Of a stretch of 64,000 nucleotides of DNA, positions 7,843-17,946 are shown in pieces; the stretch's first letter is position 1; every line of letters begins with the position of its first letter. Below the pieces are notes generated by a model. It was not told the DNA's origin and did no database searches. It saw only the letters and a list, made by a program, of their open reading frames with translations. Location of the stretch: the IMG/VR virus record IMGVR_UViG_3300046453_000026, positions 1 to 64,000 of that record, one strand, 5' to 3'. The position numbers were made by a program, and so were the translations under genes. Source of the DNA: a virus.

Positions 7843-8793
7843 CTACGACGTGGTTATCGTCGTACTTCCGAAGTTCCCTTTAACGTTGATTGTAGCTGAT
7901 GTTCCGACAACCGTCACGGTTAAATCGACATATACTGACGTACCTGCCAGCGACACCGTATTCAGGGAGACTTCTCCAAGTCGGTCATCGTACCCCAGCG
8001 TGTCGATGATATCCAGTTCCACCAGCTTGTTGATGTATGGGAGGTACGCCTTACCGATCAGCGTATGAAGGTTACTCCCATATGAGAGGTGCTTCGGAAG
8101 GCTACCCCGGCGCGTGCGCAGGCGATGGTTGACAGACTGGGCGATGTTCTCTACTCCTACGTGGGTTCCGATGTCTCCAAACCCGTCGTCTTCTAAGTCC
8201 CCATCCTCGGCCAGCGCGTAGTCTATTCCTCCGATAGCTGTGAGCACTTCGGAAGTGCTTATACTCTCGCTCCCTTCTATAGTTCCCAGCGCACTATCTG
8301 CCGGAAGGTAGACGGTCTGCCCGGTAACCAGCACTTTAGCATCCGTACCGTTGTCGATAGGGAGTTCGTTTCGGATATCGGTGAATCCGCCGTACACTCC
8401 CAAGTTGGTGTTTACTGTGCCCGCCACTACGATAGCGCTGGCGATGACGTTGCCAAATGTTCCGTAGCTAACACACCGCACGTACAGGTACCCTACGGGA
8501 GAGCCTGCCGGAATAACGGTATCCTCGACCACGGCGTAGGTCTTTACGATGCCCTGCGCATCCACTTCCGTAGTGAAGGTGGAGTTCTTCATGATGGTCA
8601 GAGAGGACGTATATAGGCCACGGGTGACCGTTATGAAGCCACTTGCGTACAGGGTCTCGACAGCTTGGTTGCTGGTTAGGAAATACGGATACTCCAGCCC
8701 GTTGTAGTCCGCTATCTCTGCCCACGTGATGCCGTACTTGGCTGCTAGGCCTTGAATGGAGTCTACGTCGGTCAGCGTGTGTTCAATAGCCAT
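7843..8793 (-). CDS. gp25-like baseplate wedge fused to an N-terminal LysM-like domain
   Basis: The C-terminal ~90 residues (ENIAQSVNHRLRTRRG, then LPYINKLVELDIIDTL) match the gp25/GpW lysozyme-like baseplate wedge fold, which nucleates the sheath on the baseplate. The N-terminal 50 residues (DVDSIQGLAAKYGITWAEIADYNG) look like a LysM module. The middle is a beta-rich segment of about 150 residues. At 316 residues it is more than twice the length of T4 gp25 (132), so it is a fusion. The stop overlaps nothing; the start overlaps the previous stop by one base. AGGTGGGA precedes the ATG. Confidence 0.82.
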   Translation of the reverse strand: MAIEHTLTDVDSIQGLAAKYGITWAEIADYNGLEYPYFLTSNQAVETLYASGFITVTRGLYTSSLTIMKNSTFTTEVDAQGIVKTYAVVEDTVIPAGSPVGYLYVRCVSYGTFGNVIASAIVVAGTVNTNLGVYGGFTDIRNELPIDNGTDAKVLVTGQTVYLPADSALGTIEGSESISTSEVLTAIGGIDYALAEDGDLEDDGFGDIGTHVGVENIAQSVNHRLRTRRGSLPKHLSYGSNLHTLIGKAYLPYINKLVELDIIDTLGYDDRLGEVSLNTVSLAGTSVYVDLTVTVVGTSATINVKGNFGSTTITTS

Positions 8794-9167
8794 TACAGTC
8801 CCACCTCCCCGGTAGTCGTGGTTGTCGTTGGAGTTCCGAAGACCGTAGTACCTTCCTGTCTGTTGATGTATACAAGGCTGTATAGCTGCGCTTGGATGTT
8901 ACGCAGCTCGATCAGGATGTCGTAGGGCACGCTTTCGGCAGTACCTAGCGCATAGGTCACTGCCCGGCATAGGTCAACGTACTGATTGATCTCGTCGGTG
9001 TTTAGGTCGACCTTGTCGTATCGTGCTTCGTTGTAGTCTACCAGCGCGCTCTCCACGCGCAGCACGTAGATTAGAATCTGCTCGATGTTGTCGCGCTGCT
9101 CCCGCAATACCGGGTAGTTGACGAGCGTGACCGACTCCTTCGGAAGGTAAAAATTGTCCAGTGGCAT
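8793..9167 (-). CDS. Small helical protein of the baseplate operon
   Basis: This 124-residue protein is mostly alpha-helical (residues 18-105) with a short Thr-rich tail (TPTTTTTTGEVG). I recognise no motif. It lies between a possible DUF6046-type baseplate protein and the gp25-like wedge and is translated from a GGGAGC site. Position suggests a baseplate or hub-associated role. Confidence 0.6.
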   Translation of the reverse strand: MPLDNFYLPKESVTLVNYPVLREQRDNIEQILIYVLRVESALVDYNEARYDKVDLNTDEINQYVDLCRAVTYALGTAESVPYDILIELRNIQAQLYSLVYINRQEGTTVFGTPTTTTTTGEVGL

Positions 9168-9172
9168 ACCAA

Positions 9173-9778
9173 TCAGCTCCCGCCTGTTAGCTTACTCATG
9201 ATTTCGTTAATGGCTGAACCGCTCTTCCCTAGCTCCGTGACCATGCTCCGGGTGCTGGGGTTGGCCTGTAGGTACTCGACGAGGTTCGTGAACTTATCCT
9301 TCAGAAGTTGGCGAAGGCAGGTAAACCGGAACTCGTAACGGTACAGCAGTGGCTCGGACTTATTGCGCTGGAGACGGAAGCTCTGGGGCTGAATCTCGTA
9401 GTACTCGTCGTCCTCCCAGTTGTACCAGTAGAGATGCAGCTTGGGTTCGTTGCTGGCGATGAACCTGCGGTAGACTTCCGCCCTGAACAGTAGGAACTCC
9501 GTACGGCCATCTACTTCCACACCCTCGGCTGACGTACGCTTCTGATATCCGGTAGTTCCTGACAGGGTCACCGTCTTAAGCCCGGTTCCGAAGTCCGTGA
9601 CGTACGCGCCGCCCAGCGTGGGCGTGACTGTCACACGGGCAGGTTCGTCCTGCGCCGCATCGTCCGGGTTGATGACGAGAGTGTGTAGCATGGTCGAACC
9701 GACGCCGTCATACTGCAAGTCGAAGGTATGGCGGTAGAACCTGCGGGCATTACGCGTTGCGGGCATTATTTCTGGCAT
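9173..9778 (-). CDS. Baseplate/hub-proximal protein, possibly DUF6046-type
   Basis: The 201-residue protein has a beta-rich N-terminal half with TPTLGGAYVTDFGTGLKTV followed by SGTTGYQKR, resembling the DUF6046-type domain seen near tail hubs of large phages. The C-terminal half is charged and helical. It sits between the spike-like gene and a small helical gene. It may serve as a distal-tail or hub ring protein; the family name is from memory and should be checked by profile search. Confidence 0.55.
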   Translation of the reverse strand: MPEIMPATRNARRFYRHTFDLQYDGVGSTMLHTLVINPDDAAQDEPARVTVTPTLGGAYVTDFGTGLKTVTLSGTTGYQKRTSAEGVEVDGRTEFLLFRAEVYRRFIASNEPKLHLYWYNWEDDEYYEIQPQSFRLQRNKSEPLLYRYEFRFTCLRQLLKDKFTNLVEYLQANPSTRSMVTELGKSGSAINEIMSKLTGGS

Positions 9779-9789
9779 GCTCTCACCTC

Positions 9790-10446
9790 CTAGTCAATTA
9801 GTGTCTTGGTAGAGGCACTCGTGATCGTCCCGGTGCAGGTCCCGATACCCGGAACGCTAACACTCACGGTGTCTCCTGCGCGGGCAGCTCCTTTGCTCCC
9901 TGTGTGGTGCTTAATCGTTCCCGCAGGGTGGTCGATGGTCACTCCTGAAGCAGTTACCGTGATAATCGCCGGAGCCGTGGCCCCTGTCTGGGAGGTCGGA
10001 AAGCTAATCAGGGCGTGGTCTGCGGCCAGCTCAATGTATGCCCGCTCGTCCTGCTTACTGTTATCCAGCAGGTGGGTCTTCACGTCCTCGTGAGATACCC
10101 CATCCTTCACTCCAATTTCGTAGACCGGAAGCTGAAGCTTGATCTTGTCCTTCTTCACGACAAGAAAGTTCGTCGTGTAGGATTGGTTCTTGACGAATCC
10201 CGCCAAGTACGGCGAATCCTTCCGCCCATCGAGGTACCCGACAACGATCATGTCACCCGATACAGGCTCCCGGTCGATATCCCCCACGACCCATATTGCG
10301 GACGGCTGGCTGTAGTCAAGGAACACAGCGCTAATCTTGCCATACTTGTGAAAGTCCTTAGTGTCTGTTACTTTGGCGAAGCGCTTGTCGTTGAAGCCCG
10401 GCTGGCGGTTGGCTGTTTTGCCGCCCAATGATGCTTGGTCTTGCAT
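9790..10446 (-). CDS. Baseplate central spike, gpV/gp5 N-domain type
   Basis: The 218-residue product has an OB-fold-like N-terminal domain with IWVVGDIDREPVSGDMIVVG, typical of gpV/gp5-type spikes where the fluid-phase strand pairs are followed by a GYLDG turn. The C-terminal part is a row of short beta strands (ITVTASGVTIDHPAGTIKHH, then GDTVSVSVPGIGTCTGTI) consistent with a trimeric beta-helix needle. It follows the hub gene, as in most contractile tails. It would puncture the host envelope and plug the tube. Confidence 0.78.
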   Translation of the reverse strand: MQDQASLGGKTANRQPGFNDKRFAKVTDTKDFHKYGKISAVFLDYSQPSAIWVVGDIDREPVSGDMIVVGYLDGRKDSPYLAGFVKNQSYTTNFLVVKKDKIKLQLPVYEIGVKDGVSHEDVKTHLLDNSKQDERAYIELAADHALISFPTSQTGATAPAIITVTASGVTIDHPAGTIKHHTGSKGAARAGDTVSVSVPGIGTCTGTITSASTKTLID

Positions 10447-10458
10447 AGTAACCCCTCC

Positions 10459-12216
10459 TTACTTTGGAATCCGTAGGACTTGCCCCGGGTAGATGTATTT
10501 ACCGTGTTCAGAAGTGTTTCGGCTATCGCGAGCGACTAGCGCGTCCTTGTTAGCATCCCATAGCTTCGTCCACAGGTCGGCCTTGCTGTATACCTGCTTG
10601 TTGGCTGCGATGGACCACAAAGAGTCTCCCTTCTTCACGGTGTAGAAACTGCTCTTCACCTCTTCGTCGGTCTTCTGTCCGACAGGTTTGGCTGGGACAG
10701 TGCCCACCTGCGTGCTGCCTGCGGTGCTCTCTTGCGGTGCTCCACCTAGTGCGACACCCCGTGTGAGCTGAAGGGTTGTTTCCCATCGGTCAAATACATT
10801 GAAGCTCTGGGTGACTCCCTCGATGTAGAACTCCCTGTTTATGCCCTTCCGAAGTAGGCGCTGACCTATCTTATAGTTCCCTTTTCCCCGGACAGTCATG
10901 GACCCGTTGTAGTACAGGTGGTTATTCTCGAACCAGTCCTTCAGCTTCTGGGTGTACTTTTTTGAAAGGTCCTCCAGCAGCGTCGGGTGCTCAGGATCGG
11001 AGGCGTCCATCGCCAGCCCTTCGATCTGCACCTCCAGTGGGGATATCCCGTACCGCTTGACGGCGTTCTCGTTCATCAGCGGAGGGGCTACACGCTTCAG
11101 GTCGATGCCCAAAGGATTGATCGTCGTACCTGCCCAGAACAGGTTATAGTGCTCGTCGTCGCTGTAGGATAGGTCCTCTTCCAGTACATCCTCGCTTGGC
11201 AGATCGTGCGTGTACAGCTGCTCCCACGCACCCTTGTAGAAAGGTGTGTTCCGTAGCGCAATCATGACGGCCGACCCGTCTTCTCCGAAGCTGAAGCGCG
11301 GCATTGGGTAGTACCCCTTGCCTTTAGGGAACTTGGCTTTGCTCTCGTCGGAAGCCTCTTCGATAGTCTCGTTTACGACCCGTGCTTTGCCTTCTGCGTT
11401 CCAAGCTTCGGAAGCTTCCCTCACATCTACGAACAGCTCCGTGAATGGGGCGATGCTGGCGCGCTCCATCAGGTTCCATATGGCACCCTCGAACTGGTCG
11501 GCAGACAAGATCAGCGGAAGGAACATATCGACCTTGGCGAAGTTGTAGCGCAGGATATTAGTTACATCCACTTTCTTCGATACTGGTTCTTTCTTAGATT
11601 CATCCCACACCGTCCATTCCACCTCATTAAGCTTCGGAAGTACGTAGCGTATGATGTTGTCCAGCACGACGGCCGGGGTTCCTTGGGTGATTTGGTCGCT
11701 CGTGAAGAAGCTCATGAGGGTTACCCATCCCTCGTCAGTCAGGAAGAACTTCTCGCTGGCCTTCTGTGCGTCCGGGTTGGCCGCGCCCAGCTCTGGGTAG
11801 AATTTCAGGGCTGATTTTACTAGCACCTTACCGAAGTCCCTCCCGGTGATGATGGTGTTTACGGTGTTGCTGCCTGCGCTGCGCTGCCGCCGGATGCGGT
11901 CAATAAGACCGACCATAACGGTGTTAAGCTTGTTGCCCTCTGCGGTCTTGTATCCCATCTGGATGACCACGAGGTCGTTCGGTAGCAACTTTGCATTCCA
12001 CTCGTCCCCGGCCAGCGTGACCGTAAAGGCCCCCGCTGGCGTGTCCATCTGTTTGGACGTAGTAACTGAGAGTACTTGGTTGGTAGGGTCGAGCGTACCG
12101 TCGTTTAGCTCCCCTTTAAGCTGGTAGCATTTGGTGTTGGTATGGAAGCTCACCCGGACGAGGGGAATGTACCGCTTGGCTCCCGCATCCTGTTTCTGGA
12201 TATAACCGTTTGCCAT
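10459..12216 (-). CDS. Baseplate hub protein with C-terminal LysM
   Basis: The 585-residue protein follows the tape measure gene and has the layout of the XkdQ/gp27 hub family: beta domains with [15 protein letters not shown] near residue 60, a long middle region and a [19 protein letters not shown] strand near residue 480, where hub proteins typically show the sequence of a D/gp44-like fold. Residues about 527-585 ([16 protein letters not shown] to [10 protein letters not shown]) are a clear LysM peptidoglycan-binding module. I use the ATG at 12216 because GGGAGGG lies upstream. In Bacillus PBSX the LysM is a separate protein (XkdP), so this is a fusion. Confidence 0.85.
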   Translation of the reverse strand: MANGYIQKQDAGAKRYIPLVRVSFHTNTKCYQLKGELNDGTLDPTNQVLSVTTSKQMDTPAGAFTVTLAGDEWNAKLLPNDLVVIQMGYKTAEGNKLNTVMVGLIDRIRRQRSAGSNTVNTIITGRDFGKVLVKSALKFYPELGAANPDAQKASEKFFLTDEGWVTLMSFFTSDQITQGTPAVVLDNIIRYVLPKLNEVEWTVWDESKKEPVSKKVDVTNILRYNFAKVDMFLPLILSADQFEGAIWNLMERASIAPFTELFVDVREASEAWNAEGKARVVNETIEEASDESKAKFPKGKGYYPMPRFSFGEDGSAVMIALRNTPFYKGAWEQLYTHDLPSEDVLEEDLSYSDDEHYNLFWAGTTINPLGIDLKRVAPPLMNENAVKRYGISPLEVQIEGLAMDASDPEHPTLLEDLSKKYTQKLKDWFENNHLYYNGSMTVRGKGNYKIGQRLLRKGINREFYIEGVTQSFNVFDRWETTLQLTRGVALGGAPQESTAGSTQVGTVPAKPVGQKTDEEVKSSFYTVKKGDSLWSIAANKQVYSKADLWTKLWDANKDALVARDSRNTSEHGKYIYPGQVLRIPK

Positions 12217-12217
12217 T

Positions 12218-15200
12218 TTAGTACCCTCCCTTCGATGGTGAAAGCTGAAGCTTCTGGCGCTCAGACTCTTTGATGATCTTCCGCACAAGGTATTCGAGGT
12301 TGTTGCTCGTTGCCTTGTTTACGGCTGCGGCACCTTCCCCGTCGAGCTTCAGCGTAACGGTGATCTCGGACTTTTGGGCGGTAGCAGACGACACCATGTT
12401 ACCGATGCTGCTGTCACCAGCGTTCATCCCGTTAAGTAGCTGCTGCGGGTCGAGAAGGTTCTGCTGCGAGTCCATATATCCAAGGTGCAGGTGGCTACCT
12501 GTTGTATGTGAGCCAGCTCCCGGAGTTCCGGGGTCGCCGCCAAGGTTGCCGACATAGTCGCCCGCATTGACGCTTGCCCCCTCCTTCAGCGCGTCGCTGA
12601 TCTTTGACATGTGCGCGTAGAAGTAGGTCTTCCCGTCCTTCATCTTGATGCCGACTGTGTTACCGCCGTCGGTCTTGTTGTCCGGGTCCCGCTTGATGAA
12701 GGACACGGTACCTCCTGCCAGTGCTTGGAGGTTGTCTCCCTGCTCTCCGTCGATATCCAGCCCTCGGTGCGGTGTGCTATGTGAGCCGTCCACATCCCCG
12801 AAGTTAGTAGTAACACGGCTCTGCCATCCTTTAAAGAATCCTGCGCCACTGGAGCCAGAGGAAGTGTTCACACCGAAGCCGTTCAGGAAGCTATTTACTC
12901 CTGTGGTCCAGTTAGAGTTCAGGTTCCTCGGATCATTGGTCGCGCCGATTGGGGCGTACTTCTGCTGGATGTCTGATACGCTGGTCAGCCCTTGGGAGAT
13001 GTAGTTCTTCTGAAGGTTAGCGGCCATCTTCTGGATGCCCTCTTCCACACTTCCGAAGTTCATAAGACCATACTTGCCCATCATCCCGCCGACGTTGTTC
13101 TTCAATCGAAGTCCGTCCGATGTCCCGTTACCCGTCTCCTGCATCGCGATGGAAGCGAGCAGCGCCGGGTCTACTCCATTCGCCTGACCTGCTTGGACGA
13201 ATGCCTCACCCATACCGGACAGCTTTCCTCCCAGCTTGGCGTTTAGTGCGGACGCTGTAACTCCGCTGTTAGTGGATGCGTTGTACCCGCTACCACTTCC
13301 GAAGGTCGTGGATATTTGATCTCCAAGATTGGAGAAGAAGGTAAGCATCGGAGCGAATAGCGAACCTACATAGGTCTTGAAGCCTCGGAACTCAGTATTG
13401 AAGCTCGCCATGGCTCTGTCGGTCTCTGTGTTGAACTCTTCCATGGCTTGGTTGGTTGTCTTGGTGTCCTTCTTCGCCAGTTCGATAGAGTCCTCATACA
13501 GAGATTTTGTGTTTGTGCCCATGGTGTTCAGGGATGTTGTACCATCCTCGGTGAAGGTCTTCAGGTCGCGCTGCATACCCGGCATAATGCCAATGCTGCT
13601 GTCTCCGCCGTCCTTACTGTTGGCGTCGGCGGTGCCCGTGCCGAATAGCTGCTGGAAGAAGCTACTGACTGCGCCAGCGCCTCCTGTTGCAGCGCCTCCA
13701 ATAGCTTCCGCAGCTCTGTCGATCCATGGTGTTTTTACATCGCCGGAAGCCTTACGCTCCTGATAGCTGGTATCGACCCATCGGGAGAGCGATGCTTGCT
13801 CTTCCTTCGACAGCTTCTCTCCGCGCTGCGACCGCAGAAGCAGGTTGTCACCGCTCGGGCTGGCAGCAAGCGTAGCCTGTTCGTCCTTCGACAGCGTCTG
13901 TCCGCTTGCTTGTCGTGCTAGTAGCTCCTTGCCCTGTGCGCTCAGTTGGGCTTCAATGTACGCTTTGGTGGCTGCTGCGTCTTTACTGCTCGGCATTCCC
14001 AGCAGTGCGTCAGAAGCCGCTGCTGCCCCTTGCATGACGCCTTGCGCCCCGTTTTGCAGAGCTGCACCTGTAGCCGACGCCACTCGGTCTACCGCTGGAG
14101 ATTGAAGGTGCTCCATTGCCGCACGGTCGCGGGCTTGCATGTTAGCCCACTCCGCCAGCTTTTTCGATTCTTCAGTACTCAGATACTTCCCACTCTTGCT
14201 CTTCTCCAGTATCCCGCCTTTGCCAGTAACCTCAGATTCGAGGGCGTTGGCTTGATCGCGCTTCTCCTGCTCCAGCTCCTTGTAGTACTGGGTGCGCTGC
14301 TGCGGGGTCTTGAAGGTCGGCTCCTTTGATGTGCCGTTTAGCATGTTCGTAGCGTTACCTACAAAGTTGTCAACCGCTCCGCCTATACCTCCGCTGGTGC
14401 TTCCGTCCCCACCTGCAAGCAGGCGCGTAAACCCGTCGGATACCACAGACATGATCGAGTTGAGGACTTCACCGATGGATGTGTTCCCTGCGGCGACATC
14501 GCCCAGAGCAGAAGCTGCGCTCACGATAGGCTCCTTAATTGCCATTACGCCTTCTAAGATAGGCCGTCCGATCTGCGACAGTGCCGCCTCGAATCGGGCG
14601 TCGGTGTCCATATAGTCCTGACCTTGGGCGGTTGAACGCTCTTCGTCGTACTTCGCGCCGGAGTCGATGGAGCCGTTTTCGATCTGCTTCATCTGGTCCT
14701 CGTTGAAGGACGTCAGACCGTTAGTTGCATCGTAGAACTCCCCAGCTTCCGACTTGGTAGCTGCGAATCCTCCATCTGTAAGCCACTTCTGCATGATACG
14801 CTTCTGAAGCTTGTCGTTACCTCCCGATATGCCCTTAACATACTGGGCCATGGCGGGGATGTTATCCTCGTTCATCAGCCCGTCTTCGAAGGAGCTTTCG
14901 AGGTCGTACAGGTCCATGCCTCCATACTTCTTCGGGTCGTATTGCTGGAGTGCCCGGATGCCCATCCATTTCCATTGATCGTTGCCCGGGGTGTAAATTC
15001 CACCCATGCCACCGATCAGGTTAGCTCCCTGCGCGCCTGTGAGCTGAGTCATGCCGTTATCCATGCCTATCTTGTCAAGCGTGGTCTGATAGGCCAAAAT
15101 CTGCTTGGCGGACCCGTCCTTCAGCGTGGTGTTCATCTGCTGTAGCAGCGTGTTGTTCGTCGTCATGACTTCCAAAATACGCGGAGTCATGCCGGACTTC

Positions 15201-16558
15201 GCTACACTCCCTGCAATGGCGTCAGCAAACTCCTTTGGCTTGGTAGCGCCGCCGATAGCCATGTTGCTCGATACACCGGAAGCAACTTCCGAAGTATTCA
15301 ATCCGTATGATCTCCCGAACTTCAGAAGTGCCTGCTGCTGCTCGGTATCAATGTTGCCTGCGCCCCGGGTGTACTGATCGAGGAAGCTCCACGTTTCCGT
15401 GTCCTTGTACCCCATGTTGTCACTGCGACCTACAGCTCCAGCGGCGTCATACTGCTCTACATTGCTGCCCGTACGCCCTGCCTGCCCACGCATACGCTGA
15501 GCGAGGTCGAGCGTATTAACTTGGCGGTTGTACGCAAGGCCATAGGCCTCCTGCGCCATCGACGCAATACCCGTCAGCCCGGCGAGTCCAAGGGTGAACT
15601 TACCCAAGCCCAGAAGCTTGCTGCTCGCTCCGCCCACTCCTCCAATGCTGCCGCCTCCGTCAGAGTCATCGTCGTCATCACTGGAAGACTTGCCGAACCC
15701 CGCTGCCTCGCGCTTCCGAAGCTGGTAGATGCGTTCGAGTTGGTCAATCTCGTCGGACATCTTCTCTAGCACTTTCTCCCGGTCGGCCAGCTCCTTCTGA
15801 AGCGCAGTTTTGTCCTCTCCGCTGGCCTTGCGCATCACATTGTAGAGGTCTTCCCATGCTGCGCTCTGTTTCTCCAGCTCCTGCCCCATCGCATCGAACG
15901 TGGACTCGAAACGCCGCCGGAAGAAGTCGAGAGCCTTCACCTGCTTGTCATCGAAAATACCGCCGGACCGTGCGCCCTTATCGACAGCGCCCGAATATCC
16001 GCTCAGGTCCTTCCGAAGTTGCTGTAAGCCTCTCGATAGGGAGCTAAACTGCGCGGGCTGCTGCCGCCCTCCTAGTGAACCCAGAGACGGAGCGGAGCCG
16101 TTAGGAGGGAATGCAGACCCTCTTCCGCCGCCTGCTGAAGCCCCGCCGGATGGTGTGCCCGCAGGTGGTGTTCCTCTCAAACCTTTTCCCTGCATATCGT
16201 ACAGGCGCTCGGTCTCTATGATTTGCTTCCGAATTAGGTCAAGCTCGCGCTCGCGCTCCGTGATAGTCTTTTTGATAGCATCGCGTTCGGCTCCCTGCGC
16301 CCGTTCCATCTTCCGGCCCATCTCGTCGATGGTGTCGTTTTGCTTCTTGAACTCGCGGTCAAGCTCTCGCAAGGTGTCTTTAAACCGCCGTGAAAACACA
16401 TCAAGCGCACGGATTTGGGAATCGTCAAAAAATCCTCCCTTCCGTGCGCCCTTGTCTATTTCACCGACGACGTTTTTCAGGTCACCTTGGAGCTGGTTAA
16501 GACCGCGCTGTAGTTGGCCGAACTCTCCCCGCGCTGATACGCGAATCGACTGTTCCAT
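12218..16558 (-). CDS. Tape measure protein with glucosaminidase-like and M23 peptidase domains
   Basis: This 1446-residue protein sets tail length. Residues 16-122 and 175-280 are two copies of one coiled-coil unit (shared cores DKGARxGGxFDD and RRF). A short hydrophobic stretch ([18 protein letters not shown]) follows near residue 320. Near residue 1146 a muramidase/glucosaminidase-type motif appears ([13 protein letters not shown], then NNVGGMMG). Residues about 1245-1370 form an M23 metallopeptidase domain with HRGLDID (near 1266) and a SHLHLG zinc motif (near 1356). These hydrolases probably open the cell wall during DNA entry. It follows the tail chaperone pair. Confidence 0.92.
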   Translation of the reverse strand: MEQSIRVSARGEFGQLQRGLNQLQGDLKNVVGEIDKGARKGGFFDDSQIRALDVFSRRFKDTLRELDREFKKQNDTIDEMGRKMERAQGAERDAIKKTITERERELDLIRKQIIETERLYDMQGKGLRGTPPAGTPSGGASAGGGRGSAFPPNGSAPSLGSLGGRQQPAQFSSLSRGLQQLRKDLSGYSGAVDKGARSGGIFDDKQVKALDFFRRRFESTFDAMGQELEKQSAAWEDLYNVMRKASGEDKTALQKELADREKVLEKMSDEIDQLERIYQLRKREAAGFGKSSSDDDDDSDGGGSIGGVGGASSKLLGLGKFTLGLAGLTGIASMAQEAYGLAYNRQVNTLDLAQRMRGQAGRTGSNVEQYDAAGAVGRSDNMGYKDTETWSFLDQYTRGAGNIDTEQQQALLKFGRSYGLNTSEVASGVSSNMAIGGATKPKEFADAIAGSVAKSGMTPRILEVMTTNNTLLQQMNTTLKDGSAKQILAYQTTLDKIGMDNGMTQLTGAQGANLIGGMGGIYTPGNDQWKWMGIRALQQYDPKKYGGMDLYDLESSFEDGLMNEDNIPAMAQYVKGISGGNDKLQKRIMQKWLTDGGFAATKSEAGEFYDATNGLTSFNEDQMKQIENGSIDSGAKYDEERSTAQGQDYMDTDARFEAALSQIGRPILEGVMAIKEPIVSAASALGDVAAGNTSIGEVLNSIMSVVSDGFTRLLAGGDGSTSGGIGGAVDNFVGNATNMLNGTSKEPTFKTPQQRTQYYKELEQEKRDQANALESEVTGKGGILEKSKSGKYLSTEESKKLAEWANMQARDRAAMEHLQSPAVDRVASATGAALQNGAQGVMQGAAAASDALLGMPSSKDAAATKAYIEAQLSAQGKELLARQASGQTLSKDEQATLAASPSGDNLLLRSQRGEKLSKEEQASLSRWVDTSYQERKASGDVKTPWIDRAAEAIGGAATGGAGAVSSFFQQLFGTGTADANSKDGGDSSIGIMPGMQRDLKTFTEDGTTSLNTMGTNTKSLYEDSIELAKKDTKTTNQAMEEFNTETDRAMASFNTEFRGFKTYVGSLFAPMLTFFSNLGDQISTTFGSGSGYNASTNSGVTASALNAKLGGKLSGMGEAFVQAGQANGVDPALLASIAMQETGNGTSDGLRLKNNVGGMMGKYGLMNFGSVEEGIQKMAANLQKNYISQGLTSVSDIQQKYAPIGATNDPRNLNSNWTTGVNSFLNGFGVNTSSGSSGAGFFKGWQSRVTTNFGDVDGSHSTPHRGLDIDGEQGDNLQALAGGTVSFIKRDPDNKTDGGNTVGIKMKDGKTYFYAHMSKISDALKEGASVNAGDYVGNLGGDPGTPGAGSHTTGSHLHLGYMDSQQNLLDPQQLLNGMNAGDSSIGNMVSSATAQKSEITVTLKLDGEGAAAVNKATSNNLEYLVRKIIKESERQKLQLSPSKGGY

Positions 16559-16605
16559 CGCTACCCACTCCTATGCTGTTGTGGTAGAAGCCCTAGTTTG
16601 CGGCC

Positions 16606-16992
16606 TTACGGCGTTTGAGGGACGTCTGTTTCAACGTCCTCCCAGTCTTCTTCTTTTGGTCCTGCCTGTTTCGCTGGCGGTTTCGCGTCGTACATATACG
16701 ATAATTTGGCATCCCTCTCGTTAACCTCTTTGTCCCACTCTTCGTACTCAGGGTCTGCGAACTCTTCCGCCTTCTTGTCCCGTAGCTTACGATCTAGCTC
16801 TAAGTGGGCGTACTCAAGGTCTACCTGTTCGTCGGTCATCGCGAGGAGGCGCGGGTCGGTGGGCGGAATCCCGTTATATACGTGCTTCCGAAGTATCCAC
16901 AGTTTCCGCTCCTTCGGCACCTTCACTATCAGGTGCAGATGTGTTTCGAAAGTCCTGCCGGAATGCGTCCTCCCACTCGTTGTACTTACCAA
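16606..16992 (-). CDS. Tail assembly chaperone, frameshifted extension (gpT-like)
   Basis: This open frame of up to 128 residues has no good start: the first strong ribosome site in its frame is missing, and its first third overlaps the upstream chaperone gene by 119 bp in another frame. Its useful part, from about VKVPKERK through DKEVNERDAKLSYMYDAK, is a charged helical segment. The layout matches the G/GT pair of long tails, in which ribosomes shift frame near the end of the first gene to make a fusion chaperone for the tape measure. Here the shift needed is +1 or -2. The gene ends 48 bp before the tape measure gene. Confidence 0.68.
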   Translation of the reverse strand: MVSTTSGRTHSGRTFETHLHLIVKVPKERKLWILRKHVYNGIPPTDPRLLAMTDEQVDLEYAHLELDRKLRDKKAEEFADPEYEEWDKEVNERDAKLSYMYDAKPPAKQAGPKEEDWEDVETDVPQTP

Positions 16993-17359
16993 GGATATGA
17001 TAGAGGACTTCCGGCTCGGTCACCGCCTGTACGTTCAGCAGCCACTCTGGGCGCTTGGCGATAACTACTTCCAAGGTAGACATGGTGTGCGCCATAAATT
17101 TAATAGACTCGTCTACAAGGTTAAGGTCCTTAACGCCCGCTGCGCGGAATACTTCAGACTTGATAGCACCCATCCGCATGAAGTCGGACATAGTAGGCTT
17201 CTTAAATTCGACCCACCCGCTGTATTTGTTGCCTTCCAAAGAGGTGAACTCAATATGCACGCCTTTGGTGAGGTCGCCACCTTGTCGCACTTGTCCGGCC
17301 AGCGCCATGGCCTTCCGAACCTCGTCCATCTGCGCTTCGTTACCTAGTGGTTGAGACAT
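16874..17359 (-). CDS. Tail assembly chaperone (gpG / XkdN-like)
   Basis: The 162-residue protein starts MSQPLGNEAQMDEVRKAM with AAGGAGCTGGG upstream; a start 18 codons earlier has no such site. It contains EFTSLEGNKYSGWVEFKKPT and a helical middle, consistent with XkdN/gpG chaperones that coat the tape measure before tube assembly. Its acidic C-terminus (PDSEGAEGAETVDTSEA) overlaps the downstream frame where a programmed frameshift is expected. It lies between the tube gene and the tape measure gene. Confidence 0.75.
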   Translation of the reverse strand: MSQPLGNEAQMDEVRKAMALAGQVRQGGDLTKGVHIEFTSLEGNKYSGWVEFKKPTMSDFMRMGAIKSEVFRAAGVKDLNLVDESIKFMAHTMSTLEVVIAKRPEWLLNVQAVTEPEVLYHILGKYNEWEDAFRQDFRNTSAPDSEGAEGAETVDTSEARI

Positions 17360-17408
17360 ATTACCCAGCTCCTTCGAATATTGTCGATTTTGGTCGCCAC
17401 CATTATAG

Positions 17409-17440
17409 AACAACCCCTACCGACTTGGGTAGGGGTTGTT
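17409..17440 (-). terminator. Strong hairpin between tube and chaperone genes
   Basis: A perfect 13-bp stem, AACAACCCCTACC with GGTAGGGGTTGTT around a 6-nt loop, lies between the tube stop (17456) and the chaperone start (17359). The U tail in the minus direction is short (UUGUUCU). It probably attenuates transcription so that tube protein is made in excess over chaperone, or protects the 3' end of the tube mRNA. A CTTCGGAAG copy lies just upstream. Confidence 0.65.
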
Positions 17441-17455
17441 TCGTACTTCGGAAGC

Positions 17456-17890
17456 TTACACTGTTTCTGCTACACCGGAGTCCGAAGACAGGTACAGCCA
17501 AGTAGCATTTTCTCCAGACATCGCGTTTGCACGGAAGTCTTCGGAAGTCTCTTGCAGTGTGCATCCACGGTACACGATGACGATGTCTCCTGTGAATCGG
17601 TCGGTGACCTCGATGTCGATGACATTCAGATTAAGAATGCCTGCACCATACGCTGCCAGCCCGATCTCTACAAGAGACTTCTTACGGATGCGGAACTTTT
17701 CGAGCGATACCGTTCCTTCAAAGCGAAGGGGTACCGATTCCTGCGGCAGAATGGAGCCGATTTCGTACTGGTTCTCAGTACCGAAGGACCGACGTCCACT
17801 GATAGACTGTGCGCGGCCTACTTCGATACCGTCAATTTTCAGTCGGATCGTGTGCCCAGCGTGTGCTGGCTGGTCTTTTACGATAGACAT
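17456..17890 (-). CDS. Tail tube protein (XkdM-like)
   Basis: The 144-residue protein matches the size (about 145) and pattern of PBSX XkdM-type tube subunits: an N-terminal segment, then beta strands with TIRLKIDGIEVGRAQSIS, a LPQESVPLRFEG loop region and a C-terminal strand YRGCTLQETSEDF. It stacks in hexameric rings inside the sheath. It lies directly after the sheath gene and carries a good AAAGGGGAG site. A strong hairpin follows its stop codon. Confidence 0.85.
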   Translation of the reverse strand: MSIVKDQPAHAGHTIRLKIDGIEVGRAQSISGRRSFGTENQYEIGSILPQESVPLRFEGTVSLEKFRIRKKSLVEIGLAAYGAGILNLNVIDIEVTDRFTGDIVIVYRGCTLQETSEDFRANAMSGENATWLYLSSDSGVAETV

Positions 17891-17946
17891 GGCTTATTCT
17901 CCCCTTTACGTATGTTTTAGACTTCCGAAGCCGAAGCTCCACGCCC

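Noticed and set aside
14941-15520. Plus-strand frames opposite the tape measure gene
   Set aside because: They are antisense to a clear 1446-residue gene, lack start signals and have no recognisable product.
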